From NCBI RefSeq assembly GCF_026151205.1, contig NC_087078.1, positions 12,507,118 to 12,571,117 on the forward strand: 64,000 nucleotides of DNA, given 5' to 3'. The stretch's first letter is position 1. Each line of letters opens with the position of its first letter. Source of the DNA: Bolinopsis microptera. Lineage: Eukaryota > Ctenophora > Tentaculata > Lobata > Bolinopsidae. The notes under the pieces are model-generated. The model made no database searches, was not told the DNA's origin, and saw only the letters and a list, made by a program, of their open reading frames with translations. The position numbers were made by a program, and so were the translations under genes. Below, piece by piece: positions 21,468-31,400 of this stretch.

Positions 21468-21567
21468 TTGTCATACGTTGTATGACCCGCCGCGCACGAA
21501 GTGCGCGGCTCCCCCTGTATCGTCAGGACGATAGTGAAACGACCGTGGGGGTCGCAACGTGATACAA
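21468..21567 (+). mobile_element. Micro-MITE, copy 2 (100 bp, perfect 8-bp target duplication)
   Basis: Exactly 100 bp, starting TTGTCATACGTTG and ending CAACGTGATACAA, flanked by perfect GTATTACT duplications (21460-21467 and 21568-21575). The uninterrupted site (ATTGTATTACTCGG) is preserved in the opposite arm of the host foldback at about 22865-22880, which defines both the element and the duplication without a database. Confidence 0.95.
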
Positions 21568-22926
21568 GTATTACTCGGTTTATTATTGAAGCAATAAATT
21601 ACACAAAAGCTTGCTATCAAACGGAAAGAAAACAGCAGTCATGTGATTGATGAATTAAACTATTTTTGATCTTGACATCGATCCACGTAATGTAAAGCAA
21701 GAACGAAGCAATTTCAGCCAAAGGTGCGCTGCATACAAACGTCAAAATGTTTTGCATGAGTTTAACATCATTTTTCGATACAAATAGTGCATGACTCGCT
21801 TCAATTTAATAAATAACAATAAATCCTTAAACATTAAAGTTACATAATTGAAACAGTTATGGGCCCTTGTAGCTTGTTGCGGAAAGAATAAGTGTTTACA
21901 GACTGTACTGTCGAGTCCCGTCGATGAAAATATGACACATGCTCATCACAATGCTGGCAAGCATTACCGTCGCCCTTATATTCACAATACTATTTACCCC
22001 CTATACTATTATATCCCCTAGTCTAGTATAGTAAAGTATCGCTTAACTTTTTCAAGTTAATAAGGATTGACTGTCTCTGGAAGTCCCTGTCTCCTCATCA
22101 TAAGAATTGTTCTTTTGCTAGTGTTTATGGTTACTTATTGGAGAACTTCGCCGCTTCAACGCGCCGCGCAAACTATCATTCTTACTTCGCTAGATCGTTG
22201 CTTTGTTAATTCGCAGAGCAACGATCTGGAAGGTTGACATCGTCAATCAAGGTTACTTAACGTCTAAAAAGTTCATTTAATGGTCAGAACGTACTAAGTT
22301 TAAGCATAAAATACATTTTTGCAACAATCTTCCCTGTTAGTGTTGTGTTTAATTATGTAAATGGTAAATAATCCTTTCATATTGCAGCTAAGCTTCGGAG
22401 GACAACGAGGGTTAATACTTAATAAAGCTGTTAGTCGGCCAATTTACAACTATTTTTGCCAGGTCCCTTCAAGTTTAAAATGCTTTATAATTATTTGCTT
22501 GACTCCAAACTCTGATAGATTGTTTACATGATAGGCTTTATGCCAGGACACTTTAACAATAATGAGCATGTGTCATATTTTCATCGACGGGACAGTGGTC
22601 TGTGGACACTTATTCCTCCCACAACAAGCCACAAGGGCCCACAACTGTTTCAATTATGTAACTTTATGGATTGTATTTTACTTAACCTCATGCAGAACAT
22701 TTTGACGTTTGTATGCAGCGCACCGTTGGCTGAAATTGCTTCATTTTTGCTTTACATTACGCGGATCGATGTCAAGATAGTTTAATTCATCGATCACATG
22801 ACTGCTGTTTTCTTTCCGTTTGATAGCGCACGTTTTTGTGTAATTTATTGCTTTAATAATAAACCGAGTAATACAATTTGGGCGACTGTTTTTAGAAATG
22901 GCCAGGACATTTATATCATTATTCTT

Positions 22927-24923
22927 TTTTTTTTATACATACATTAAGAATATTCAAACAATATACACATATTATAGCAATGGCCAATTGGCTGACTATA
23001 AGGTCATGGCCTGAACAAACAATTTTTAAAAATAGTCAAGTGATGCTAAAGCAGAGCACAAATGTGTAATAAGTTAATAGATTAAAAAACTGATTCATGT
23101 GATGCATTACGCAGAGCACAGATAAAAATACTGATTCAATGATTAAAATTATAGTGTCAATAAATTACTGTGTCATAAAAAAAGGAACGATGTACACGTG
23201 ATCTGAGATACCAATATCTCAATATCAAAAGGATAGTGTCTAGAAACATTCATAGTCCATGGTGGCAGGTATCAAGTTAAACGAAGTTACACTGACTGGC
23301 AATGTATACGATTGCCGTCTCCCTCTCTCACCCCTGACCGCTATCAGGGTGCTCCTGAGGATTGAGAATCTAATCCTGGTGCGCATGTAACACATAATAG
23401 CCGCATAGTCTTCTCTCTTCTGGGATAGTTTTTCAGCGAGTCTCTTGTGGTATCTTGTGGCTAGTGGACCCCATCCGCCATTTGTTGAGTATATAAGTGG
23501 GGTAAAGGTGCCTTTTTCCACCTGGATGATTCTGTTGTTGTACTTTTTCATTTTCCTCATTTCATGAGCTTTATAGATCTGTTCCATATCTTTTTTGTCA
23601 TATGTGGGTGAGTTGGGGTGGGTAACACAGACATCAAAGAATGTTCGTTCAAATGTGCTCCAGAGACCTCGTGAGGATACATCAGGTGCAGCTCTATCAG
23701 CATTGGTACCAACAATTTCTTCATTATCAAGGGGTATCAATGCTGGCTCAGTCACTACATCTCTGCATACTTCACGCTGCAGCTCTGCATTTAGATCGCG
23801 GATGTTGTTGTGTCTCATAGAAACATAGCCACCTTTCTTGCATATAAGTGTGTGATTCACATTATTTCTCTCTCCACAAGCACAGTGAAATGGGGTGTTA
23901 GGGATCTCTTAACCATAACGCAAGTACAGAGCATCACGGAACTCAATCTTGTTCAGGGAGTAGCCAAATCTCTTCAATGGAAGTGCAGTAAGCCAACATC
24001 CTGAACCTTTCTCTTTGATGAACTGGAGAGATCTCTTTAGGTTGGGATCTCTTACACTTTCCTCTATTGATTTGCTAACCGTAAATAAGTGTTTCTCCTT
24101 GATTGCCTTGAGACTTTTTATAGTGTCATTTTGAATTGACATGTTGTAATGTTCAAGGGTGTTTTGCTGGTTGATAATCAGGTCTGTGAGGTCTTTTGTG
24201 ATGGTGACTGAGGCTGTGAATTCTCTATTGCAGTTTTCAACTGGGTTGGAGATACCTAGGCCACCATGTCTGACTGGCAATGCAAATATGGAGCGGTCCA
24301 AGTCTGATACGTTCTTACCCAAGATTGCTGGAATAAAATCTGTTCTGATGCAATCCTCCAATGGTTGAAACAAGTGACTTATACCCGGGATGGTCCTCTG
24401 AATGAACGTCCACCGGTGACAAATTCCCTTAGTATATGCAGTCAATGCAGCTTGGGGCTCCTCAACAGCAATTGATGACAACAGCTTGATGTCCTGACAC
24501 CATTTATGGACTTTATCTGAGACATATTTGTTCTTAAAAGCTTCGCTGCCAATTGCTGCACCCAAATGGCGTTCTCCTTCAGACTCAATTTTAATACCAG
24601 TGCCTGAGAATACTTTCTGCGCAAGATCTAGGTCCTCGCTATTCTTCACAATCAGGACGGTCTTACTGGCTTTTGGGTAATATCCATACTTTGGTCCTTG
24701 CTCCAACAGCGTATCCCACCATATCTTAATACCTTCAATCTTTCCACCAGCACTACTGTCGTCTGCATACCAAGACTGTTTGCAAACACTGGGCTTGGAG
24801 GCTGTGGCTAGGTCATCTACTAGAGGCTTGATCCCTAACGCATAGAATGCCATTGCTGCTACATCTCCCTGAGTTGAACCTTCCTCAGACTTTAGTTGGT
24901 AGTGGTCCTCGGTAGTATTAATG
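22927..24923 (-). mobile_element. 5'-truncated RLE-type non-LTR retrotransposon with 18-bp target duplication
   Basis: Bounded by identical ATTTATATCATTATTCTT at 22909-22926 and 24924-24941. It ends (minus strand) in a short poly(A), seen as T's from 22927. It is about 2 kb long and truncated within the reverse transcriptase at the EGxxQGD motif. The interruption of the right arm of a foldback makes its boundaries certain. It contains the reading frame annotated at 23240-24923. Confidence 0.95.
23240..24923 (-). pseudogene. RT (C-terminal part) + zinc finger + restriction-like endonuclease, one in-frame stop
   Basis: The frame enters at the truncation with STQGD, continues through the reverse transcriptase motif WYADD (active-site aspartates) and the PKYGYYPKASKT thumb region, then a CxCx7Hx4C knuckle (CACG..HTLIC) and an endonuclease with a PD...D signature (APDVSSRG..FFDV) and QVEKGTFTPL. 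This order (RT, CCHC, PD-D/E-K endonuclease) is the RLE type known from R2-like LINEs, and close relatives are frequent in cnidarian genomes (recalled, not checked). A TAA at 23909-23911 breaks the frame between RT and zinc finger; the downstream part stays in the same frame. A dead copy. Confidence 0.85.
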
Positions 24924-24960
24924 ATTTATATCATTATTCTTGATTTGATTCGATTCGTTT

Positions 24961-25599
24961 TGATGGAGTCAGTAGCAGAAAGGAGAACTAGGGGCTATGG
25001 TGACATGATCATTGTACGGAAATAGCAGTACGTTAAAGTACATTCTAAGACAAAAGAATATGTATGACCACTGACCAGATAGACGAAGCTATCACTTTAT
25101 TACTCATGAATATTAGTTACATCGAGTGAAACAAATTTTTTTTGAAACAAATTTAAAATTTTATCCTTTATTTTACAATCATAATATAATAATATTTATA
25201 AGCCCCCGTTTTGAAAGTTTTAAATTTTAATACATTCACATTTCTATTTAAAATTCAATTTTATGTACAAGTCAATAACTGGCCGCCAAAGCCGCGCATT
25301 CTTGAAAACAGGATTAACTTGATTATAGTTATACGACTATGTAAATTTAAAACTATCCGTGGTTTTTTCTTTAAAATAAATAAGTTATAATTTTACCTAA
25401 GTCCAAAGCCAGCTTTGAAAAATTTACTATTAAATCTAATCATAATATATCGTCAACTTTAAATATTTACAATGCAACAATTCATTAATCTGTAAACACG
25501 CGTACTCCAGCCCCTAAACGCATAAATTGTTATGCGGCGCGGCTCAAGCCGCGCACGCACGTATCGACAACCCTCAATTTATCTTGTACACATGTACTG
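24961..25599. other. Intergenic DNA
   Basis: AT-rich sequence with no coding exon recognised. A GC-rich imperfect palindrome (GCGGCGCGGCTCAAGCCGCGC) lies at about 25534-25554. Confidence 0.45.
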
Positions 25600-26188
25600 C
25601 AGGGGGGGCACAACTCAGTACCCATACGTTGGCCTTAATAGCTCAGTCACTGAGTGCCCAATTGAGATAATTCTTTCTGGTATGACTTACTACCACCACT
25701 GGTTCGAGGAATTTGTCAAATCGAAAAATATTTGTGTTCATTTTTTTCAAATGAAGGTTCATTTTCGCATTTATTTGATAGTTTGGATAGTCGGTCCGAG
25801 CAAAATTTTATTGAATGGTGTTTGGCCATTTAAATTACGTTTGTCCTGAAAAAATGAGAGTTCTAGCTTCTCAGATGACCGAGATGTGAAGCATAACGAG
25901 TTTGCTCATTACGTGTGATCAGGTGATTAGGTTGAGGCTAGATCCGCATTATGGGAATCGTGCAGAGAGCCCAATTATGGTGTCGTAATTGGGTAATCAT
26001 TGAGTACCAAATCAATTTTGCTAACGAGATAAACAAATTGCTTGATAACTTCGTCATTTTAAATCCGTTTCGCACCATCTTTTCAGATTATATTCCAGAT
26101 GAAATGACCAACAACTCTCAAATATAAAACACGGCGGGGTAATGGGTATATAAGATCCAACGTATGGGTACTGACTTTTGGCCCCCCC
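25600..26188 (+). mobile_element. TA-family MITE, copy C (shortened)
   Basis: Third copy of the family at 3279-4016 and 8401-9167, with the same internal words (AGTACCCATACGTTGGCC, GCTCAGTCACTGAGTGCCCA, CATTACGTGTGATCAGGTGA). It is 589 bp, having lost about 150 bp near the right side. Terminal GGGTGGG has become seven G on the left and about 15 C on the right. The flanking dinucleotides are TG and AA, so the TA duplication is degraded. It ends about 200 bp upstream of the NAF1 start codon. Confidence 0.85.
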
Positions 26189-26386
26189 CCCCCCCTGAAC
26201 ATACCTCAAATTAAATGGAACTATAACCCTTAAAGTATCCTGTAGATCAATAGTATGAATGCCGTAGACCACAGCTTGTATGCGGGAGAAAATTCTGTCA
26301 CATCATGATTACTCCTTCAGAATTTTGCTTTGATTATTTACTAATGGCATGATTTTAAAAGATATTTATCAATGATAATCAATTTC

Positions 26387-26392
26387 TTTCAG
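26387..26392 (+). promoter_or_regulatory. 3' splice acceptor two bases before the NAF1 ATG
   Basis: 'aatttctttcag' is followed by AT and then the start codon at 26395. NAF1 must therefore have an upstream noncoding exon or receive a trans-spliced leader. No donor was identified upstream. Confidence 0.6.
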
Positions 26393-26394
26393 AT

Positions 26395-28026
26395 ATGGCA
26401 GGCGATGATACGGAAATAGATATCATTGATGTGGACAGTTGTAGCGATCTTGATGACAAAGATGTTAGACAAAATGCAAGTCCTCCAAATGGTCTAGATT
26501 TGACGAAAGAAAATTCTGAACAAATTTCTGATAGCTTAGTTTCTGCTCGAACTGATGGTATTCGTGGCAAAAGATATCTAGATTATAACCTTCAACCAAG
26601 TTCTGGAGCAGAGAGTGGAGAATTGACTGATTCTGATGTAGATGTAGATATTGTTGATGTTGATGTTGTTGATGTTTGTATTGTTGGTATAACAGAGAAC
26701 AAGGAAAACGAGAAATCCAACAAAATTAAGAATATCGTAAATGAGGGTAATCCTTGTGATGACAACGAAGTAAAGAAAAGTGTAGTAGTAAAAGCAGAAG
26801 TTATGGATGAAGGTTACCCATGTATTGAAGAAAATCGATTTAGCTCAGCTAGCTCACAGAAACACTCAAACTTTGCTTTCCAGAGACCTGCAGAAATCGT
26901 AGTTAGAGCTGAAGAAGATTTAAAGGGCATAATAAGTCTTATGAAGACTGAGCCAATTGATCATAAAACATATGATGGTGCCAGCAAACTCTTATCAGAC
27001 CATAGACAAGTTAAGCCAGTTATTGATGACAGCTCCGATGATGACAATTTTGTAATATCAGATTCTGACAGTGGGGCTGATTCAGACTACAATATTCCCA
27101 TGTCAGTTACAAGTGAAGTGAGAAAAATGGAAGGCATGAACATCAAAGACCGTTATTTTATGGAAACTTATCCTGAGGTTGAGATCATTGATCTTACATT
27201 AACAGAGTCTGAGCAAATTAATCCTCTCGGTAAAGTGCACAAGATAGTTGAGGATTTTGTTGTAGTAAACAGTTGTAATTGTGATAAAATATTAGATCTC
27301 GACAGCATGATTTTTGATGAGGGCAGAAAGTGTGTCGGCTATGTTTTCGAGGTTTTAGGACCAGTGAAGGAGCCATATTACTCTATTAGGTTTAACACAA
27401 ATTCGGACATTGCAAACCTTGGCCTTCACAATGATCAAGAACTTTTCTACTCTCCAAATGAGCGTTATAGTCGTTATGTGATGGTTGAGTTGCTGAGGGA
27501 ACTTGAGCATAGTAGCAGATACAAAAGAAATTCTGACGGTGATAGCAAGAACAGTGATTGTTCAAGCTCTGAGTCTGAAAGTGAAGAAACTCCTGAGAAC
27601 CCATCAAGACCAAAAGTGGGAACAAAAAGAAAGCCAAAGAAACAGTTGCAGAATCGCACAACACCCAATTACAGTGTTAATTACCAATCTGTTAACAAGC
27701 AACCAAAGCATCACTACAACAGTTTCACTGACCAGTGGAAACCGTCAACCACTCCACACCATGTTTACAATAAACCTAATCCTACTCCACCGCAAGCTGC
27801 TGAAAGAACTTTCATAAACCCAAGGCAAAGTGCGCCAAATTCTAGCCAGTCATTTACAGCAGACAAAAAGAACGGTTCTGATGCAATGAGCTATGACTCT
27901 TTATACAATACAGTTAAAACTAATCAAAACAGAAATACTCCTAATCAGACCCAAGTTAATTCTTTTAAATCATCAATCATGGCTAGTTTTCTTGATCCAT
28001 TTTCATTAGAAAAAACTGACGATTAA
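26395..28026 (+). CDS. NAF1: H/ACA snoRNP assembly factor NAF1
   Basis: A nuclear factor that assembles H/ACA RNPs (snoRNAs, scaRNAs, telomerase RNA) with dyskerin and is later replaced by GAR1. The protein has 543 residues in a single coding exon. The GAR1/NAF1 beta-barrel lies at about 277-365, recognised from PLGKVHKIVEDFVVVNS, the RKCVGYVFEVLGPVKEPYYS core and LFYSP. It is flanked, as in the family, by a long acidic, Asp/Ser-rich N-terminus (repeats of DVDV at 81-93; EIDIIDVDS at 7-15) and a basic, Asn/Gln/Pro-rich tail from about 380 (GTKRKPKKQ, then N/Q/P-rich). Length is close to vertebrate NAF1. It is the first of five co-directional genes. The intronless CDS, with an acceptor just before ATG, is notable. 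Human NAF1 is multi-exonic as I recall. Confidence 0.92.
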   Translation: MAGDDTEIDIIDVDSCSDLDDKDVRQNASPPNGLDLTKENSEQISDSLVSARTDGIRGKRYLDYNLQPSSGAESGELTDSDVDVDIVDVDVVDVCIVGITENKENEKSNKIKNIVNEGNPCDDNEVKKSVVVKAEVMDEGYPCIEENRFSSASSQKHSNFAFQRPAEIVVRAEEDLKGIISLMKTEPIDHKTYDGASKLLSDHRQVKPVIDDSSDDDNFVISDSDSGADSDYNIPMSVTSEVRKMEGMNIKDRYFMETYPEVEIIDLTLTESEQINPLGKVHKIVEDFVVVNSCNCDKILDLDSMIFDEGRKCVGYVFEVLGPVKEPYYSIRFNTNSDIANLGLHNDQELFYSPNERYSRYVMVELLRELEHSSRYKRNSDGDSKNSDCSSSESESEETPENPSRPKVGTKRKPKKQLQNRTTPNYSVNYQSVNKQPKHHYNSFTDQWKPSTTPHHVYNKPNPTPPQAAERTFINPRQSAPNSSQSFTADKKNGSDAMSYDSLYNTVKTNQNRNTPNQTQVNSFKSSIMASFLDPFSLEKTDD

Positions 28027-28412
28027 ACTTTTTAAAGGAGGGAGATTTGTTTTTATTTTTAGATTTCTTTTAAATTATAATTCTCTAACTTATTCCACAA
28101 TATTTTAACCTTATATGAACTAAAACTTGAGTAGTTACTGATGTAATAGATATTGATAAGTGCCTTATAATCCCGCCGAATTTAATTCCTGCTGAAATTA
28201 GATTCATGACCACTGACCAGTATGAAGTATCATTTTAATACGACTTTGAACTATGTTACTTTTTATTTGTGACCAACAATCAGTAAATTTGTCAATTATT
28301 GTTACAGTCCCGATATATAGTTCACTAATAAGTCTCCTATAATCTTATACAAACTATAAAGTACTCACCATTCTTATAAAATAGGACCCAAGGTTTCCTA
28401 AAACAACAAATT

Positions 28413-31400
28413 ATGGCTGCGGTGAGTGTTCCCTTTACTTTTTAATTTCTTGGTAATTCACGATTTACTGCTAAATAAATCGAGAGGCGAGCTCAGTGTA
28501 CTTTATTTATCTAAAGTTGCTTTGAAGTCTAAGAATATGAAATACTTTGTAACCGGATCTGAGTAGGTATCATTATAATGATTTATCACCAGAACAAGAG
28601 TCCTATCAAGATATGCATCACCGGTGGAGCTGGTCAAATAGCCTACTCCCTTCTTCTTGAAGTTGCTTCCGGCAAAGTGTTCGGTGCAGACCAGGTGCTT
28701 ATAAATTACATCTCAAATTTATTCAGATTTTACTTTAAAGTTTACTTTTAACCTAATTTTGCATTTAAACAATTGTTGACATATCGTTTAAGCAAATTGT
28801 TCATTATTTACCTCTTTCAGCCTGTTATTCTACATCTGCTGGACATCCCACATTGCATGGAGAAACTTAACGGAGTAGTGATGGAGTTGGAGGATCTGGC
28901 TCTTTCTCTTGTCAGAGGTTCGTCAGAGCACATTACTATACTTTCCCGTTCTATTAACATTGCTCTCGTGAAACACTGGTCGAATGCAAAAGTTAAGAAT
29001 TGCACATGGCTTTGCAGTGCTTAATTTTTAACTATTTGATATACAAGTGTATTGTATAATATGCAATGATCACTATTATCTGAACAGGTGTTGTGGCTAC
29101 TGACGACCCGATGGTAGCGTTTGCCGATGTGGATGTTGCTCTCCTCCTGGGTGCTTTCCCTCGACTGAAGGGGATGGAGCGCAAAGACCTCCTTGCCAAG
29201 AATAATGACATCTTCCGTGTCACCGGCAAAGCTATTGATAGTGTTGGAAAGAAATCTATAAAAGTGGTCGTTGTAGGTCAGTAGATACATTATAGGGCTG
29301 AAACAGTATATTATTATTTGCCATTTACTTATTTAGAAGCGTAGCTTTTATTTGATATTGTAGTCACGGTAGCTAGTTTACAGTACGGTTATAATATTAC
29401 AAACCATCAGTTCTGATTGTTTTTGGTGACGTTGAAATGTGACTGTAAATAATCAAAACAATCCCAAACTTGTAGGTAACCCTTGTAACACCAATGCGCT
29501 GACTTGTATGAAGAACGCACCTTCTATTCCTAAAGAGAACTTCACCTGTCTGACTAGACTTGATCAGAATAGAGCCAAATCTCAGGTACTCTCTTTACCC
29601 CATAATATCATCTGCCGCTTGATACAAATTCCAATCGTTCTTATCATAAAACTTCATATAAATATAAGACATGTTGCTCAGTATACTATAAACAAGTTAT
29701 GATATTAGTTTTAATATCTATTATTTCAGTTGGCACACAAACTTGGTGTTTCCGTTTCTCAAATCATGAATGTTATCATCTGGGGTAACCACTCTGGAAC
29801 TCAGTTCCCTGATGCCCGCCATGCTTCCGTTGTCTTGAACGGCGTGATCCAACCTCTAACTGGCGCGCTCAGTGACGATGCTTGGATCAAATCTGATTTC
29901 ATCACGGTAAGCGAATTTTACTAAACTAGTTTATTTAATTTCATGAAGAATTGTCACGACTCATGGCTTTTTCCAACCCAACAATGGATCGTCTCCCACT
30001 TTAGCTTATTTCACTGTTTCAGAGACGGTCACATAAATAATTATTAACATTTATTAATTATAAACATACTAATAATTGTAAACATATTTTATATTTGTTA
30101 ACATTTATAACTGTTTTGTAGACGGTCCAGTCGCGTGGTGCCGCTGTTATCAAGGCTAGGGGCCTCAGCTCGGCTATGTCTGCAGCTAAAGCTATCGGTT
30201 TGTTATACTTTTAACGTTCATTTTATAATCTAATATAGTTGTCGGGTGTATGTTTGTTGTAGTGATACCCCACACCACACTACAAGCTAGCTCTTAAAGG
30301 ATGAGGGGATCTTGTGAAAGTTTTTTTCTCGTGCAAATCCTTCTATTATATTAATCGTATAAACGACTATTTAATCGTATAAGGACACGTTCATTTGAGT
30401 TTTAGGATATTGGTAAACAAAAATAATAGCGGTTTTTGACGATAGTGGCTTAATTTTGACATTTATTAACTTAGCACGTTCAGAACTCATACTCCCATAT
30501 GCACCGCTCAGAAAGAAAATCTATTGTTATTAGGCACTATAATGTTTCAAATGTCACATTTTGTGTGACTTAGTTAACTGCAGTTGTCTAATTATCATTC
30601 CTTGGTCTGAAATATAGTAAATTAGGTCAATCTAACAATTATGATACAACATTGGTTAATGGGCACGGATCGAACGGTTACAAGGCAATATTTGGGTAAC
30701 TTTGTCACACTCATGATGCCATACCTCTATTCTACTGTGAGGTGTCCTAAAAACCCTTTCAACTCATTATTTGATGGTTGCTCTACCAATCATAGCCCTA
30801 AAATATGTTCTTTTGACTAGTTAGCTAATACAGGCACTTGGTTATTGGGAAATGAGGTTAATTCTGTCACGATATATGAAATTTTAAATTTTGGGCGAAT
30901 TATTTATATCTGATTTTGGTTTGAAAGGTGGGAAAATTTTATATGATGACAATGTAGTTGATGCAAGTTAAGATCAGTTGATGTTTACATTGTCACAAAA
31001 AATTATACGAAATCGTTAATAGATTAAAAACAATGATTATAGAATGAAATAGTCTCTTATAATAACTCTTATAATAACTGATGTGACAAAGTAAACATGT
31101 CTTGCCCCTATTTGGAAGATCTATATTCTATACCTTTATTAGAATATTGTCCAGAATATCAGAGCTTAAGTTTAACAATTTTAGGTTAAATTTGTCAAAG
31201 TCACTAAAAATGTGACAAAATTAACTTTTCATGCCCCAACAATTTCAAGATAGTGTGTAAAATTTAGCATAGGCTGCTTTATTACCTATATAAATCAATC
31301 CAGACTACAAAAAAATATATGTTAATGTGATGATGATTACCTAACTCTTATAGTAACTGATGTGACAAAGTAAACATGTCTTGCCCCTATTTTAAAGATC

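Larger units (their letters stand above)
21400..24960. mobile_element. Long foldback element split by two later insertions
   Basis: The left arm (about 21400-21960) and right arm (about 22545-22926, continuing after 24941) are inverted copies, sharing for example GAATAATGATATAAA, CGCCCAAATTGTATTACT, GTCGATGAAAATATGACACA and GTTACATAATTGAAACAGTT. The left arm carries the micro-MITE at 21468-21567. The right arm carries the retrotransposon at 22927-24923. The ends are near GAATCAAATCAAG on both sides. The centre (about 21960-22545) is a unique spacer. It encodes no transposase, and the frame at 22528-22785 is simply arm sequence. Confidence 0.85.

Noticed and set aside
22528..22785. 85-codon + strand open frame
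   Set aside because: It lies in the right arm of a foldback element and mirrors left-arm sequence; no protein motif.
29021..29290. Minus-strand open frames over MDH1 exon 4
   Set aside because: Antisense shadows of a well-supported MDH1 exon.
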